A stretch of DNA of 64,000 nt, from the NCBI GenBank assembly GCA_035535055.1, contig DATLQT010000058.1, positions 1-64,000 on the forward strand, read 5' to 3'. This DNA comes from UBA6019 sp035535055. Its GTDB lineage: Bacteria > Chloroflexota > Dormibacteria > Dormibacterales > Dormibacteraceae. Made by a program: the position numbers and the translations under genes. The notes below the pieces were generated by a model that saw nothing but the letters and a program-made list of their open reading frames with translations, did no database searches and was not told the origin of the DNA. Positions 15,925-24,292 of this stretch are shown one piece after another. How positions within the stretch are numbered: position 1 is the first letter of the stretch; each line of letters opens with the position of its first letter.

Positions 15925-16796
15925 TACGGGCGTGCATCGTCCATCACCCCCGGGTCGACCCCGCCCACGCCGAGGCGGCCCTGGCCGCCGCCGGGATAGA
16001 GAGCTGGTCTCAGCTCCGCGACCTGGACGGCGCCGCCGCCGGCAAGCGGCTGGCGAGGACCGACCTCGTGGTCACGCTCGGGGGCGACGGAACCTTTCTC
16101 CGTGGAGCCCGGCTCGCGCTGCCCCACGACCTGCCCGTCCTGGGCGTCAACCACGGCCGGTTGGGGATGCTCACCGAGCTGGACCCGGCCGGGCTGGAGG
16201 TGGGGATCGCCCGCTACCTGGCCGGCGACTACCGGGTCGAGGAGCGGACCGCCATCTCCAGCGAGCTGCGCCGGGCGGGAGGCGTGGTGGAGAAGTGCCT
16301 CGGGCTCAACGAGACCATGGTCCATCGCGCCGCCTCGCTGAAGCTGATCCGCCTTGCGCTCTCGATGGACAACCTCGAGATCGGCACCATCGACGCCGAC
16401 GGCGCGCTGGTGGCGACCGCCAGCGGCTCGACCGCATACGCGCTGGCGCTGGGTGGGCCGATCCTCGAGCCGACGCTCCCCGACCTGGTCCTGGTCCCGA
16501 TGAACCCGTTCGCGCTGACGGTTCGGCCGATCGTGCTGAACCCGGGCGTGCACGTCGCAATCAAGCTGATCGGGAACGCCGCCGGGGTGACCACCGACGG
16601 ATACGTGAACTGGAGGGCCCTGGCCGGTGACGAGCTGCGGGTGGCGGCCTACCCGAGCCGTCTAAAGGTGATCCGCTTCCGTGGCCCGGCGGAGTTCTAC
16701 CGGGTGCTGCGGGAGAAGATCGGCTGGGGCGCGCCCCTGGTGCCGAGGCCGCCTGGAACCGCGATCGAGAATGCTGAAGTCACTCCGGGTTCGTGA
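15921..16796 (+). CDS. nadK: NAD kinase
   Basis: Phosphorylates NAD to NADP. From GTG 15921 the protein is 291 residues, with the catalytic GGDGT at 54-58 (VTLGGDGTFLRGAR), GVNHGRLGMLTEL, the NE motif (GLNETMVHR) and ATASGSTAYALALGGPIL with VLVPMNPFALTVRPIVL, all NAD-kinase hallmarks. The frame is open further upstream, antisense in sense to tlyA coding, but those residues are not family-like. The GTGA overlap with tlyA supports this start; the end overlaps recN by 26 bp. Confidence 0.96.
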   Translation: MIRACIVHHPRVDPAHAEAALAAAGIESWSQLRDLDGAAAGKRLARTDLVVTLGGDGTFLRGARLALPHDLPVLGVNHGRLGMLTELDPAGLEVGIARYLAGDYRVEERTAISSELRRAGGVVEKCLGLNETMVHRAASLKLIRLALSMDNLEIGTIDADGALVATASGSTAYALALGGPILEPTLPDLVLVPMNPFALTVRPIVLNPGVHVAIKLIGNAAGVTTDGYVNWRALAGDELRVAAYPSRLKVIRFRGPAEFYRVLREKIGWGAPLVPRPPGTAIENAEVTPGS

Positions 16797-18420
16797 CCTC
16801 GCGCTGATCTCCGCCGCCGAGGTCCAGTTCGGCCCCGGGCTCAACCTTCTGACCGGCGAGACCGGCAGTGGCAAGTCCCTGGTGGTGGATGCGCTGACCC
16901 TCTCACTGGGCGCTCGCGCCTCGACCGACCAGGTCCGCCACGGCGCCGACCGCGCGCTCGTCGAGAGCGTCTTCGACCTCTCCGCCGTGCCCGCAGTCTC
17001 GGCGCTGCTGGTCGAGATGGGCTTCGAGGCGGAGCTGGAGTTGGTGCTCAGCCGGGAGATCGGTGGCCGCGGCGGCTCGCGGGTCAACGGACGTCCCGCG
17101 ACGCCCGGCCAACTCCGCCAGCTGGGCCGTCTGCTGGTGGATGTCCACGGCCAGCACGAGCACCAGTCGCTCCTCGACCCCGACGCCCAGACCAGCCTGC
17201 TCGACGGCCTGGCCGGGGCCGCGGCGGACCTGGAGTCGGTGGTGGCTGCCCACGCGGCCTGGAGGACCGCCGAGGAGGAGGTCCGCGAGCTGGAGCGCCG
17301 CCGCGATCGCGGCGCCCGAGAGCGAGAGTTCGGCGAGTGGCAGCTGGCCGAGCTCCGGCGGGTCGCGCCGCGGGCGGGGGAGGACCAGGAGCTAGCCGCT
17401 GAGCGGGAGGTCAGCCGCCACGCGGTCCGCCTGACAGAGCTGACGCAGGGCGCCCGGGAGGCGCTGGAGTCCGGCGAGGACACCCTCCGGGCTGTGGCCC
17501 AGGTCAGGTCGGCCGCGGAGCTCGATCAGCGGCTGCTGCCCCTGGCCGAGCGGCTGGAGACGGCTGCCGAAGAGCTCCGCGACGTCGCCAACGAGCTCCG
17601 CCGTTATGGAGAGACGTTCGACGCCGACCCGGCCCGGCTGGAGTCGCTGGAATCGCGGCTGGCCGAGCTGGAGACGGTCAAAAAGCGCTTCGGCGGCAGC
17701 TTGGAGGCGGCGATCGCCGAACGGGACCGCCTGGAGCGCGAGCTCAGCGGTGGCGAGGACCTGGAGACAGCACTGGCATCGGCGGAGCGCAGGGTCGGCG
17801 ATCGACGGGCCGCGTTGGACACCGCGGCGGAGGCGCTCAGCCGCCGCCGCGCGGAAGCCGCCGAGAGGATGGGACGCGGGGTGGCGGTCGAGCTGGCAGG
17901 ACTGCACCTGGAGGGAGCCCGCTTCCAGGTGGACCTGGAGCCGAGGCCGGAGGTCACGGCGTCCGGGGCCGAACAGGCCTTGATGCGCTTCTCGGCCAAC
18001 CCGGGCGAACCACTGGCACCGCTATCCCGGGTAGCCTCGGGGGGTGAGCTCGCGAGGGTGATGCTGGCCATTAAGACAGTGGGGGCCGCCGCCGACAGCC
18101 TGCCGACCCTGGTCTTCGACGAGGTCGACGCTGGCATCGGCGGGGAGGCGGCCCTGCAGGTCGGCCTCCGCTTGGCGGCCCTCGGTGCGTCCAGGCAGGT
18201 GCTGGTCGTCACTCACCTGGCCCAGATCGCCGCCTACGGCGACCGGCACCTGCTGGTCGAGAAGTCACGCGGCGCGCAGGGCCGCAACCTGGTCGCGGTC
18301 CGCGAGCTGGCGGCGGGCGACGGGCGCGCCGCCGAGCTGGCTCGGATGATGAGCGGCTCGGTCACCGACAAGGCGCTGGCCCGCGCCCACGAATTGCTCG
18401 AAGAGGCGGCCGGCCGGTGA
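16771..18420 (+). CDS. recN: DNA repair protein RecN
   Basis: SMC-like ATPase acting in double-strand break repair. The 549-residue protein has Walker A GETGSGKS (29-36), a long coiled coil (about 150-380, rich in E/R/L), the ABC signature SRVASGGELARVMLAIK and Walker B LPTLVFDEVDAGIGGEAA, then VTHLAQIAAYGDRHL. Full length for the family (550-560). ATG 16771 is the natural start. No LexA-type operator could be recognised upstream; the gene overlaps nadK by 26 bp and is therefore probably part of the tlyA-nadK-recN operon rather than independently SOS-controlled. Confidence 0.96.
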   Translation: MLKSLRVRDLALISAAEVQFGPGLNLLTGETGSGKSLVVDALTLSLGARASTDQVRHGADRALVESVFDLSAVPAVSALLVEMGFEAELELVLSREIGGRGGSRVNGRPATPGQLRQLGRLLVDVHGQHEHQSLLDPDAQTSLLDGLAGAAADLESVVAAHAAWRTAEEEVRELERRRDRGAREREFGEWQLAELRRVAPRAGEDQELAAEREVSRHAVRLTELTQGAREALESGEDTLRAVAQVRSAAELDQRLLPLAERLETAAEELRDVANELRRYGETFDADPARLESLESRLAELETVKKRFGGSLEAAIAERDRLERELSGGEDLETALASAERRVGDRRAALDTAAEALSRRRAEAAERMGRGVAVELAGLHLEGARFQVDLEPRPEVTASGAEQALMRFSANPGEPLAPLSRVASGGELARVMLAIKTVGAAADSLPTLVFDEVDAGIGGEAALQVGLRLAALGASRQVLVVTHLAQIAAYGDRHLLVEKSRGAQGRNLVAVRELAAGDGRAAELARMMSGSVTDKALARAHELLEEAAGR

Positions 18421-19262
18421 GGCACGCCGTGCTGGGGCCGGGCGGGGTCGGCGGGGTGATCGGCGCGGCGCTGGCCGGGAGCGGCTCGCCGGTCACCTTT
18501 ATCACCCGCGACCCGGACTACCCGACCCGGGTCTCCGTCGAGAGCGACAAGCTTGGGAGCTTCGAGGCCGAGGTCGCGGCCACGACCCGGCTCGACACCC
18601 CGGTCGACGTCCTCTGGGTGACCACCAAGGCGACCCAGCTGGAGGCGGCCCTGCCTTCGGCGCCGGCGGCCCTGGTAGAAGGGACCGTGGTCCCCCTACT
18701 CAATGGCGCCGACCACGTCGGCCGCTTGCGCGAGCTCTACGCCGCGGTCACGCCGGGCACGATCCGGGTCGAGGCGGAAAAGGTCGCGGCCGGCCGCTTC
18801 GTGCAGCGAGGGGCGTTCATCAGGGTCGAGCTGTGCGGGGTGATGGCCGCGGACGTCGCCGAGGAGCTGGAGGCCGCAGGGATCGAGGCTCGGGTAGCCA
18901 ACGACGAGCTGGGGATGCTCTGGCGAAAGCTGGTCATGCTGGCGCCGCTAGCCCTGACCACGACCGCCACCATGCGCAGCATCGGCGGCGTCCGCGACGA
19001 CCCGCGCTGGCGCGAGCGGCTGTTGGGCGTCTTCGATGAAGCCTGCGACGTAGCCGGCGCTCTCGGCGCCCGGGTCGACCGGGAGCAGAGCCGCGGCTTG
19101 CTGCTGGCGATGCCCGACTTCATGAGGAGCTCCATGCAGAAGGACAGGGAGCAGGAGCGGCCCCTGGAGCTTGACGCCATCGCGGGGCCGATCGTCCGTG
19201 GCGGGCGCGAGCACGGTATCCCCACGCCGCACACCTCGATCCTTCAGTCGCTGCTTGGCTAG
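18417..19262 (+). CDS. panE: Ketopantoate reductase family oxidoreductase
   Basis: NADP-dependent 2-dehydropantoate 2-reductase family member, 281 residues. N-terminal Rossmann motif LGPGGVGGVIGAALA (6-20), the VTTKATQLEAAL segment, PLLNGADHVGRL and the C-terminal domain with the conserved lysine in MLWRKLVMLAPLAL and SSMQKDREQERPLELDAI. These match PanE, but paralogous family members act on other 2-oxoacids, so the exact substrate is inferred. The GTGA overlap with recN suggests transcriptional linkage only. Pantothenate neighbours panB/panC are not nearby. Confidence 0.8.
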   Translation: MRHAVLGPGGVGGVIGAALAGSGSPVTFITRDPDYPTRVSVESDKLGSFEAEVAATTRLDTPVDVLWVTTKATQLEAALPSAPAALVEGTVVPLLNGADHVGRLRELYAAVTPGTIRVEAEKVAAGRFVQRGAFIRVELCGVMAADVAEELEAAGIEARVANDELGMLWRKLVMLAPLALTTTATMRSIGGVRDDPRWRERLLGVFDEACDVAGALGARVDREQSRGLLLAMPDFMRSSMQKDREQERPLELDAIAGPIVRGGREHGIPTPHTSILQSLLG

Positions 19263-19929
19263 GCGCCAGTTCAGCGGTCCCGACGACCGCCGTATCAAGC
19301 GCGCTCTCTGCATCGTCGCCCACCCCGACGACATCGAGTTCTATTGCGCCGGCACCGTGCTCCAGCTCACCGCGCGAGGCGCCGAGGTCGCCTTCCTCTT
19401 GGCGACCTCGGGCGATAAGGGAACCAGCGACCCGGCCCTCTCGTCAGTGGAACTGTCGAGGATCCGGGAGTCGGAGCAGATGGCGTCGGCGGGGCGGTTG
19501 GGCGTCGGCGCTGTGAGCTTCCTGCGCCATCCCGACGCCGAGCTGGTCGAGAGCATGGAGCTGCGGGGCGAGTTCGTTGCCGCCATCCGGGCCGTCAAGC
19601 CCGACCTCCTGCTCACCTTCGACCCGACCCCCGGTTACCGCTACCACCCCGACCACCGGGTGGTGGGGCGGGTCGCCCTCGACGCCGCCTGGCCGGCGGC
19701 GCGGGACCGGCTCAGCTTCCCGACTCTGGGGCCGCCCCACGAGACCGCCGAGGCATGGTGCTTCGCCGGCCCGGCGCCCGACCTCCTGGTGGACGTTCGC
19801 GAGCAGCTGAACGGCAAGATTGCGGCGCGCCTCGAGCACCGCAGTCAGACGCCGAGCCCAGTTCGCCTGCGGCACCGCTGGCGCGCGATCGGCGGGGAGG
19901 AGCGCTTCCACCGCGTCGACCTGCGCTAA
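19255..19929 (+). CDS. LmbE/PIG-L family N-acetylglucosamine-type deacetylase
   Basis: Zinc-dependent deacetylase of the LmbE/PIG-L family (MshB, BshB and related). The 224-residue protein has the metal motif AHPDD (about 24-28: CIVAHPDDIEFYCAG), the TSGDKGT segment and YHPDHRVVGRVALDA with the third metal histidine. Start TTG 19255 lies inside the end of panE; a longer opening at 19171 would be a shadow of panE. The substrate may be a mycothiol/bacillithiol precursor or a glycan, but no thiol-pathway neighbours are present, so the role is open. The stop is convergent with, and overlaps by 4 bp, the next minus-strand gene. Confidence 0.85.
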   Translation: MARRQFSGPDDRRIKRALCIVAHPDDIEFYCAGTVLQLTARGAEVAFLLATSGDKGTSDPALSSVELSRIRESEQMASAGRLGVGAVSFLRHPDAELVESMELRGEFVAAIRAVKPDLLLTFDPTPGYRYHPDHRVVGRVALDAAWPAARDRLSFPTLGPPHETAEAWCFAGPAPDLLVDVREQLNGKIAARLEHRSQTPSPVRLRHRWRAIGGEERFHRVDLR

Positions 19930-20513
19930 GCGCTGAGCTGCTCCACCTGGAGCGCCGCCTCCGTATCGACGTCAACGCCGTCAGCATCGAAGCGGACGAC
20001 GTAGACGCCAAGCCTGCCGACCAGGATCGCATGACTGCCGGAACTTCCCACTGCACAGTCGTCGAGCCTGAGTGCCGCGGGGCAGGAGGTCCTCTTCATC
20101 GGCGGTACCAGCCACTGGCCGGCGAGGTCCGAGAACGCCTGTCGCGCCCCCTCCGCGCGGGTGAGCAGCAGCAGTCGTTCGTCGAGGCTGGGCGACCGGC
20201 CACCCCAGGTGCGGGTCGCCTCGTCAACCCACCCCCAGCTCCGATACCGAGTCAGCGCCAGGGGCTGGTTCTGCTCCAGCGAGGCCGCCTCCGCCAGGTC
20301 GAGGTGGTCCTGGCCGCCGCTGGGCGCGAGGCCCGCCTGCGAGCCGTCGAGGATCAGCGTCGCGGGAGCCGCGATCACCGGCTGAGGGCTCGGGGCCGGC
20401 TGCTGCGGCGGGGGCGCCGTCGAGGGTCCGGGCGACGCCGTGGCCCCTCCCGCGCCAGGAGTGCAGGAGAGCGCCAGGAGGACGGCCAGCAGCGATGGGA
20501 GGAGGCGCCGCAC
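19926..20513 (-). CDS. Putative lipoprotein, unknown function
   Basis: A 195-residue predicted lipoprotein. From GTG 20513 it reads RRLLPSLLAVLLALSC with a lipobox cysteine at 17, followed by a Gly/Ala/Ser/Pro-rich linker (about 18-50) and a folded region from about 52 (PATLILDGSQAG) to the end. I do not recognise a family. Two further cysteines (in KRTSCPAALRLDDCAVG) could form a disulfide. The frame remains open upstream antisense to scpA, which is not credible coding. Its start codon is 21 bp from the scpA start on the other strand, so the two promoters must overlap or lie inside each other's genes. Confidence 0.7.
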   Translation of the reverse strand: MRRLLPSLLAVLLALSCTPGAGGATASPGPSTAPPPQQPAPSPQPVIAAPATLILDGSQAGLAPSGGQDHLDLAEAASLEQNQPLALTRYRSWGWVDEATRTWGGRSPSLDERLLLLTRAEGARQAFSDLAGQWLVPPMKRTSCPAALRLDDCAVGSSGSHAILVGRLGVYVVRFDADGVDVDTEAALQVEQLSA

Positions 20514-20518
20514 ACGGC

Positions 20519-20524
20519 TATCAT
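20519..20524 (+). promoter_or_regulatory. Candidate -10 box for scpA
   Basis: TATCAT lies 10 bp upstream of the scpA ATG inside the 21-bp gap between divergent start codons. It predicts a transcript with a leader of about 3 nt. The -35 region would fall inside the minus-strand lipoprotein gene. Confidence 0.4.
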
Positions 20525-20534
20525 TGCCGGTCGA

Positions 20535-21254
20535 ATGGACCAGCCGGACGTGGAAGCGCGCCTGCGGGTGGCGACGCCGGTGTTCGAGGGTCCACTCGAG
20601 CTCCTGCTTGCGCTGGCAGAGCGAGAAGACGTGGACATCCTCCAGGTCCCGCTCGCGAGGCTCACCGACAGCTACCTGGCCGCGATCGCGGAGCTGCCCT
20701 CGCCGGACCCCGCCGAGATGGCGGGCTTTCTCTGGACCCTGAGCCGCCTCCTTCTCCTGAAGTCGATCCGGCTCCTCCCCGGCGAAGAGCCGGGCGAGGA
20801 GGAGGTCGAGCTTCTCGGCTGGGAGGAGGACGTCCGCCAGCGGCTGGAGGAGTACCGGCGCTACAAGGAGGTGGCACGGGGCCTGATGGAGAGGGCGACC
20901 GCCGAGGCGCCGTCCTTTCCCTCGCCGGCGCGGACGGTCGAGGTCGAAGGCCAGGAGGCTCCGCTCGAGGTGGAGCTCCTGGTCGGCGCCTTCAAAGACC
21001 TCCTCACGCGGCTGCCGCCGCGCCCGGTCACCGTCGCCGGCCGCGCCTGGACGACCGAGCACAAGGTCGAGGCGCTTACCGCCCGACTGCTCCGGGGCAG
21101 CGTCAACCTGGTCGACCTGATCCTCGACTGCGAGGACCGGCTCGAGGCTGTGGTGACCTTCGTGGCACTGCTCGAGCTTCTTCGCCAGGGCAGGGTCGGA
21201 GTTCGCCAGAAGGAGGCCTTCGGCGACATCATCGTCGAGTGGAGGCGGCAATGA
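20535..21254 (+). CDS. scpA: Segregation and condensation protein A
   Basis: Kleisin subunit of the SMC-ScpAB condensin. The 239-residue protein begins LRVATPVFEGPLELLLALAE (13-32) with the SMC-neck-binding N-terminal domain, followed by DILQVPLARLTDSYLAAI and a helical region MAGFLWTLSRLLLLKSIRLLP; the C-terminal winged helix ends LLELLRQGRVGVRQKEAFGDI. These are ScpA hallmarks. ATG 20535 is chosen because the longer in-frame opening (from 19755) covers genes on the other strand. ATGA overlap with scpB. It heads scpA-scpB-rluB-cmk-plsC, a conserved Gram-positive order. Confidence 0.95.
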   Translation: MDQPDVEARLRVATPVFEGPLELLLALAEREDVDILQVPLARLTDSYLAAIAELPSPDPAEMAGFLWTLSRLLLLKSIRLLPGEEPGEEEVELLGWEEDVRQRLEEYRRYKEVARGLMERATAEAPSFPSPARTVEVEGQEAPLEVELLVGAFKDLLTRLPPRPVTVAGRAWTTEHKVEALTARLLRGSVNLVDLILDCEDRLEAVVTFVALLELLRQGRVGVRQKEAFGDIIVEWRRQ

Positions 21255-21790
21255 GCGACCTGCCCAGAGCGCTGGAGGCGATCCTCTTCAGCTCCAACCG
21301 GCCGCTGCGGCTGCGCGAGCTGCAGCAGGCCACCGAGTCGAGCACGAAGGAGGTGCAGGCGGCGCTCGACGAGCTCCGCGACGCGCTCGCGGGGCGAGGC
21401 CTGATGCTCCAGCGTCACGACGACCAGGTGCAGTTGGTGACGCGGCCCGAGGTCGCCGCCTACGTCCGCCGCGCGCTGCGCCCGGAGGTGACCGGCAAGC
21501 TCAGCGGCGCGGCCTATGAGACGCTGGCCATCGTCGCCTACCAGCAGCCGGTGACCAAGGCGCGGATCGAGGAGATCCGGGGCGTCAACTGCGATAGCGT
21601 CGTGGCCAATCTCGAGCTCCGCAATCTGGTGGTCGAGGTGGGGAGGGGGTCGGGCCCGGGGCAGCCGAAGCTCTACGGCACCACCATGCGCTTCCTCCAG
21701 GTGCTCGGCCTGGCGAGCCTCGACGATCTCCCCGAGCCGGGGGCGAACCCGGCCGGGATGGTCGAAAGAGACGGCGTCCCTCCCTCTTGA
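21251..21790 (+). CDS. scpB: Segregation and condensation protein B
   Basis: Partner of ScpA in the SMC condensin complex; two tandem winged-helix domains. The 179-residue protein shows LPRALEAILFSSNRPLRLREL (5-25), LVTRPEVAAYVRRAL, ETLAIVAYQQPVTKARIEEIRGVN and KLYGTTMRFLQVLGLASLDDLP, diagnostic for ScpB. It begins ATGA on the scpA stop and ends overlapping the TTG of the rluB-type gene. Confidence 0.96.
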   Translation: MSDLPRALEAILFSSNRPLRLRELQQATESSTKEVQAALDELRDALAGRGLMLQRHDDQVQLVTRPEVAAYVRRALRPEVTGKLSGAAYETLAIVAYQQPVTKARIEEIRGVNCDSVVANLELRNLVVEVGRGSGPGQPKLYGTTMRFLQVLGLASLDDLPEPGANPAGMVERDGVPPS

Positions 21791-22509
21791 GCGAGAGACT
21801 CAACAAATACCTGGCGAGGAGCGGTGTCGCCTCGCGGCGGGCCGCCGACACCCTGATCGCCTCCGGCGCGGTGCTCGTCAACGGTCGGCGGCCGCCGGCG
21901 CAGGGAATGCTGATCGAGCCCGGCGCCGACCGCGTCGAGGTCTCCGGCCTCGAGGTCAGTCCGCCCGCTCGACACAGCTACCTGGCCCTCAACAAGCCGG
22001 TCGGGTACGTGACGACGTCAGCCGACCCGGGCTCGCGACCGACCGTCCAGGAGCTGGTCACCGGCGGCACCCGCGTCTTCCCGGTCGGGCGGCTGGACAT
22101 GGACAGCCATGGGCTGCTGCTGCTGACCGACGACGGCGAGCTGGCGAATCGGCTCGCCCATCCCCGCTACCACGTTCCCAAGGAGTACCTGGCGACCGTG
22201 GACGGGACGCCGGGCGAGAACGACCTCCGCGCGCTCCGGGTGGGCATCGAGCTGGAGGACGGCCGCACGGCGCCGGCTGAGGTCGAGGTCGCCGGCAGCG
22301 CGCGGGGCCGGACCCAGCTCCGGGTGGTGCTCCACGAGGGCCGGAACCGGCAGGTCCGGCGGATGCTGGAGGCCGTAGGGCACCCGGTTCGCGACCTCCA
22401 GCGCACCGGCTACGGGCCGCTTCGCCTCGGCCGCCTGAAGGTGGGTGACTGGCGCCGCCTAAGGCCGCCCGAGGTGGAAGCGCTGCGCAGGGCTGCCGGC
22501 CTTGCCTGA
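21787..22509 (+). CDS. rluB: rRNA pseudouridine synthase (RluB/RsuA family)
   Basis: Isomerises a uridine in rRNA (RluB: 23S U2605 in E. coli). The 240-residue protein has an N-terminal S4 domain (RLNKYLARSGVASRRAADTLI, about 4-24) and a catalytic domain with GRLDMDSHGLLLLTDDGELAN carrying the catalytic Asp, LNKPVGYVTTSADP, HEGRNRQVRRMLEAVGHPV and LQRTGYGPLRLG. Start is TTG 21787 over the scpB stop. Context after scpB and before cmk supports RluB rather than RsuA. Confidence 0.93.
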   Translation: MSERLNKYLARSGVASRRAADTLIASGAVLVNGRRPPAQGMLIEPGADRVEVSGLEVSPPARHSYLALNKPVGYVTTSADPGSRPTVQELVTGGTRVFPVGRLDMDSHGLLLLTDDGELANRLAHPRYHVPKEYLATVDGTPGENDLRALRVGIELEDGRTAPAEVEVAGSARGRTQLRVVLHEGRNRQVRRMLEAVGHPVRDLQRTGYGPLRLGRLKVGDWRRLRPPEVEALRRAAGLA

Positions 22510-23158
22510 GAAGCCGCTGGTGGTTGCGGTCGACGGTCCGGCCGGCGCGGGCAAGTCGGCGGTCGGACGTCGGGTGGCGGCCGCCCTCCAAGTGCCCTTC
22601 GTGGACAGCGGTCTCTTCTACCGGGCCGTCGCCTGGCTGGCGCTGGAGGAAGGCGTGCGCTCGGACGACTTCGCCGGGCTGGCCGCAATCGCGACGCGCC
22701 CGGGCGTGCGGGTCGATCGTGAGCGGGTCTTCGACGGCGACCGAGACCTGACCGGCGACATCCACCGTCCCGAGATCAACGAGAACCTGTCGGTCATCTC
22801 CCAGGTCCCCGACCTGCGGGACGCCATCAACGAGCGCCAGCGGAGGCTGGCGACGGCCGGCGGGGTCGTGATGGCTGGCCGCGACATCGGGACGGTCGTC
22901 TTCCCCGACGCCGATTACAAGTTCTTTCTCACCGCCGCTCTCGAGGAGAGGGTCAGGCGCCGGCTTGCCCAGAAGGCCCGGCGCGGCGAGAAGGTGGGCG
23001 CTGAAGAGATGGAGCGAGAGATCGTGGAGCGCGACGTGGCCGACTCGACCCGCCGGGTGGCGCCTCTCAAGCCGGCGGCGGACTCGATCGTGGTGGACAC
23101 CACCGGGCTCGACCTGGACCAGGTGGTGCACCTCCTCGTCAAGAGGATCAGGGGATGA
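22502..23158 (+). CDS. cmk: Cytidylate kinase
   Basis: Phosphorylates CMP/dCMP. The 218-residue protein has the P-loop DGPAGAGKS (11-19), VDSGLFYRAVAWLAL, the MAGRDIGTVVFPDA motif (about 120-133) and the LID RRLAQKARRGEKV, followed by ERDVADSTRRVAPLKPA. TTG 22502 overlaps the previous gene by 8 bp. Length is normal. The order rluB-cmk-plsC matches Gram-positive genomes; der, which often follows, is absent. Confidence 0.95.
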   Translation: MPEKPLVVAVDGPAGAGKSAVGRRVAAALQVPFVDSGLFYRAVAWLALEEGVRSDDFAGLAAIATRPGVRVDRERVFDGDRDLTGDIHRPEINENLSVISQVPDLRDAINERQRRLATAGGVVMAGRDIGTVVFPDADYKFFLTAALEERVRRRLAQKARRGEKVGAEEMEREIVERDVADSTRRVAPLKPAADSIVVDTTGLDLDQVVHLLVKRIRG

Positions 23159-23841
23159 CCTACGCCTTCCTGCGCGGGGTGATGCGGCTCCTCGTCCACA
23201 CCGTCCTCGCGGGCATCTTCACGCTGGTCGGGGTCGAGCGGGTGCCCAAGCAGGGCGCGGTGCTGGTCTGCTGCAACCACGCTTCGACCCTTGAGCCTCC
23301 GCTGGTGCCGGCCTTCCTGCCCCGCAACGACAGCTGGAGCATGGCCAAGGCCGAGTACTTCGAAGGCGGGGGCTTCAAGCCCTGGATCTTCACCGCCTTC
23401 CACGCCTTCCCGGTGGTCCGGCACACCGCCGACCGGGCGGCTCTGAAACGAGCCACCACCGTTCTCCGTCAGGGCGCGGTGCTGGTCCTCTACCCCGAAG
23501 GGACGCGGATTACCAGCGGTGGGCTCCACCGAGCCGAGCCGGGCGCCGGGTTCATCGCGGCCCTTTCAAGAGCCGTGGTGGTCCCGGCAGCCGTCACCGG
23601 CGGCCGAGATGTGTTCGGCAAGGGCTTCAAAGTTCCCCACCGGGCTCCGCTCCGACTGGAGTTCGGCCAGCCGTTCAAGATCCCGCCCCGGCGCACGAAC
23701 GGCAGGAAGGTCGAGCACCAGGACGCGGCCGACGCCATCATGCTGTCGGTCGCCGAGATGCTGCCACCCGACCTTCGCGGCGTCTACTCGGACCTCGACG
23801 CCTGGCGCGCCCGGGTCGGCGATCTCATGGTGCGGGCCTAG
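23155..23841 (+). CDS. plsC: 1-Acyl-sn-glycerol-3-phosphate acyltransferase (PlsC-like)
   Basis: Membrane acyltransferase making phosphatidic acid from lysophosphatidate. The 228-residue protein has an N-terminal hydrophobic segment (about 10-27), motif I as CCNHASTLEPP with His42 and Glu47, motif III as YPEGTRI, and a late VPAAVTGG. Motif I normally reads NHxSxxD; here the acidic residue is glutamate (HX4E). The catalytic His is intact, so activity is possible, but the D-to-E change is unusual. The stop codon shares bases with the opposing pseudogene's stop (CTAG). Confidence 0.85.
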   Translation: MTYAFLRGVMRLLVHTVLAGIFTLVGVERVPKQGAVLVCCNHASTLEPPLVPAFLPRNDSWSMAKAEYFEGGGFKPWIFTAFHAFPVVRHTADRAALKRATTVLRQGAVLVLYPEGTRITSGGLHRAEPGAGFIAALSRAVVVPAAVTGGRDVFGKGFKVPHRAPLRLEFGQPFKIPPRRTNGRKVEHQDAADAIMLSVAEMLPPDLRGVYSDLDAWRARVGDLMVRA

Positions 23842-24263
23842 CCGACCTGGCGCTCGCGGCCCTGCCAGTAGCGGGCTCGCAGTACCCTCTTGTCGGCCTT
23901 CCCGACCGCGGTCAGGGGCAGACCGTCGACGAACTCGACCGTCTTGGCGGCGTAGACGTGGCCCTTGCGGTCCTTCACCAGCTCGATCAACTCCTGAGCC
24001 TCGACCTGGAAGCCGGGGCGGAGCACGACCAGCGCCTTCACGGCCTCACCCCAACGGTCGTCGGGCACGCCGACAACTGCCGCCGAGGACACCGCCAGGT
24101 GCTGACTGAGGACGTCCTCGATCTCGCGTGGGAAGACGTTGAAGCCGCCCGAGACGATCATGTCCTTGATCCGGTCGACGATATAGAAGAACCCGTCCTC
24201 GTCCCGTACACCGATATCCCCGGTGTGCAGCCAGCCGTCCGCGAAGGCGGCCTCGGTATGCCG
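23838..24263 (-). pseudogene. C-terminal remnant of an AMP-forming acyl-CoA synthetase
   Basis: About 140 codons matching only the C-terminal part of AMP-dependent acyl-CoA synthetases/ligases: AAFADGWLHTGD (A7-like), FFYIVDRIKDMIVSGGFNVFP (hinge and A8) and the A10 lysine motif PLTAVGKADKRVLR. The large N-terminal adenylation domain is missing; about 30 bp upstream of the first recognisable residue the sequence becomes the end of the AAA+ ATPase gene. The ATG at 24161 could start a 107-residue protein but would cut through the hinge, so I read this as a decayed 3' end rather than a gene. Confidence 0.75.
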
Positions 24264-24292
24264 CGCAGCGGAGTGGACGGACGACCGGAAAC

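Noticed and set aside
20514..21251. Upstream extension of the minus-strand lipoprotein frame across scpA
   Set aside because: Codons look like antisense ScpA; the lipobox signal peptide sets the start at 20513.
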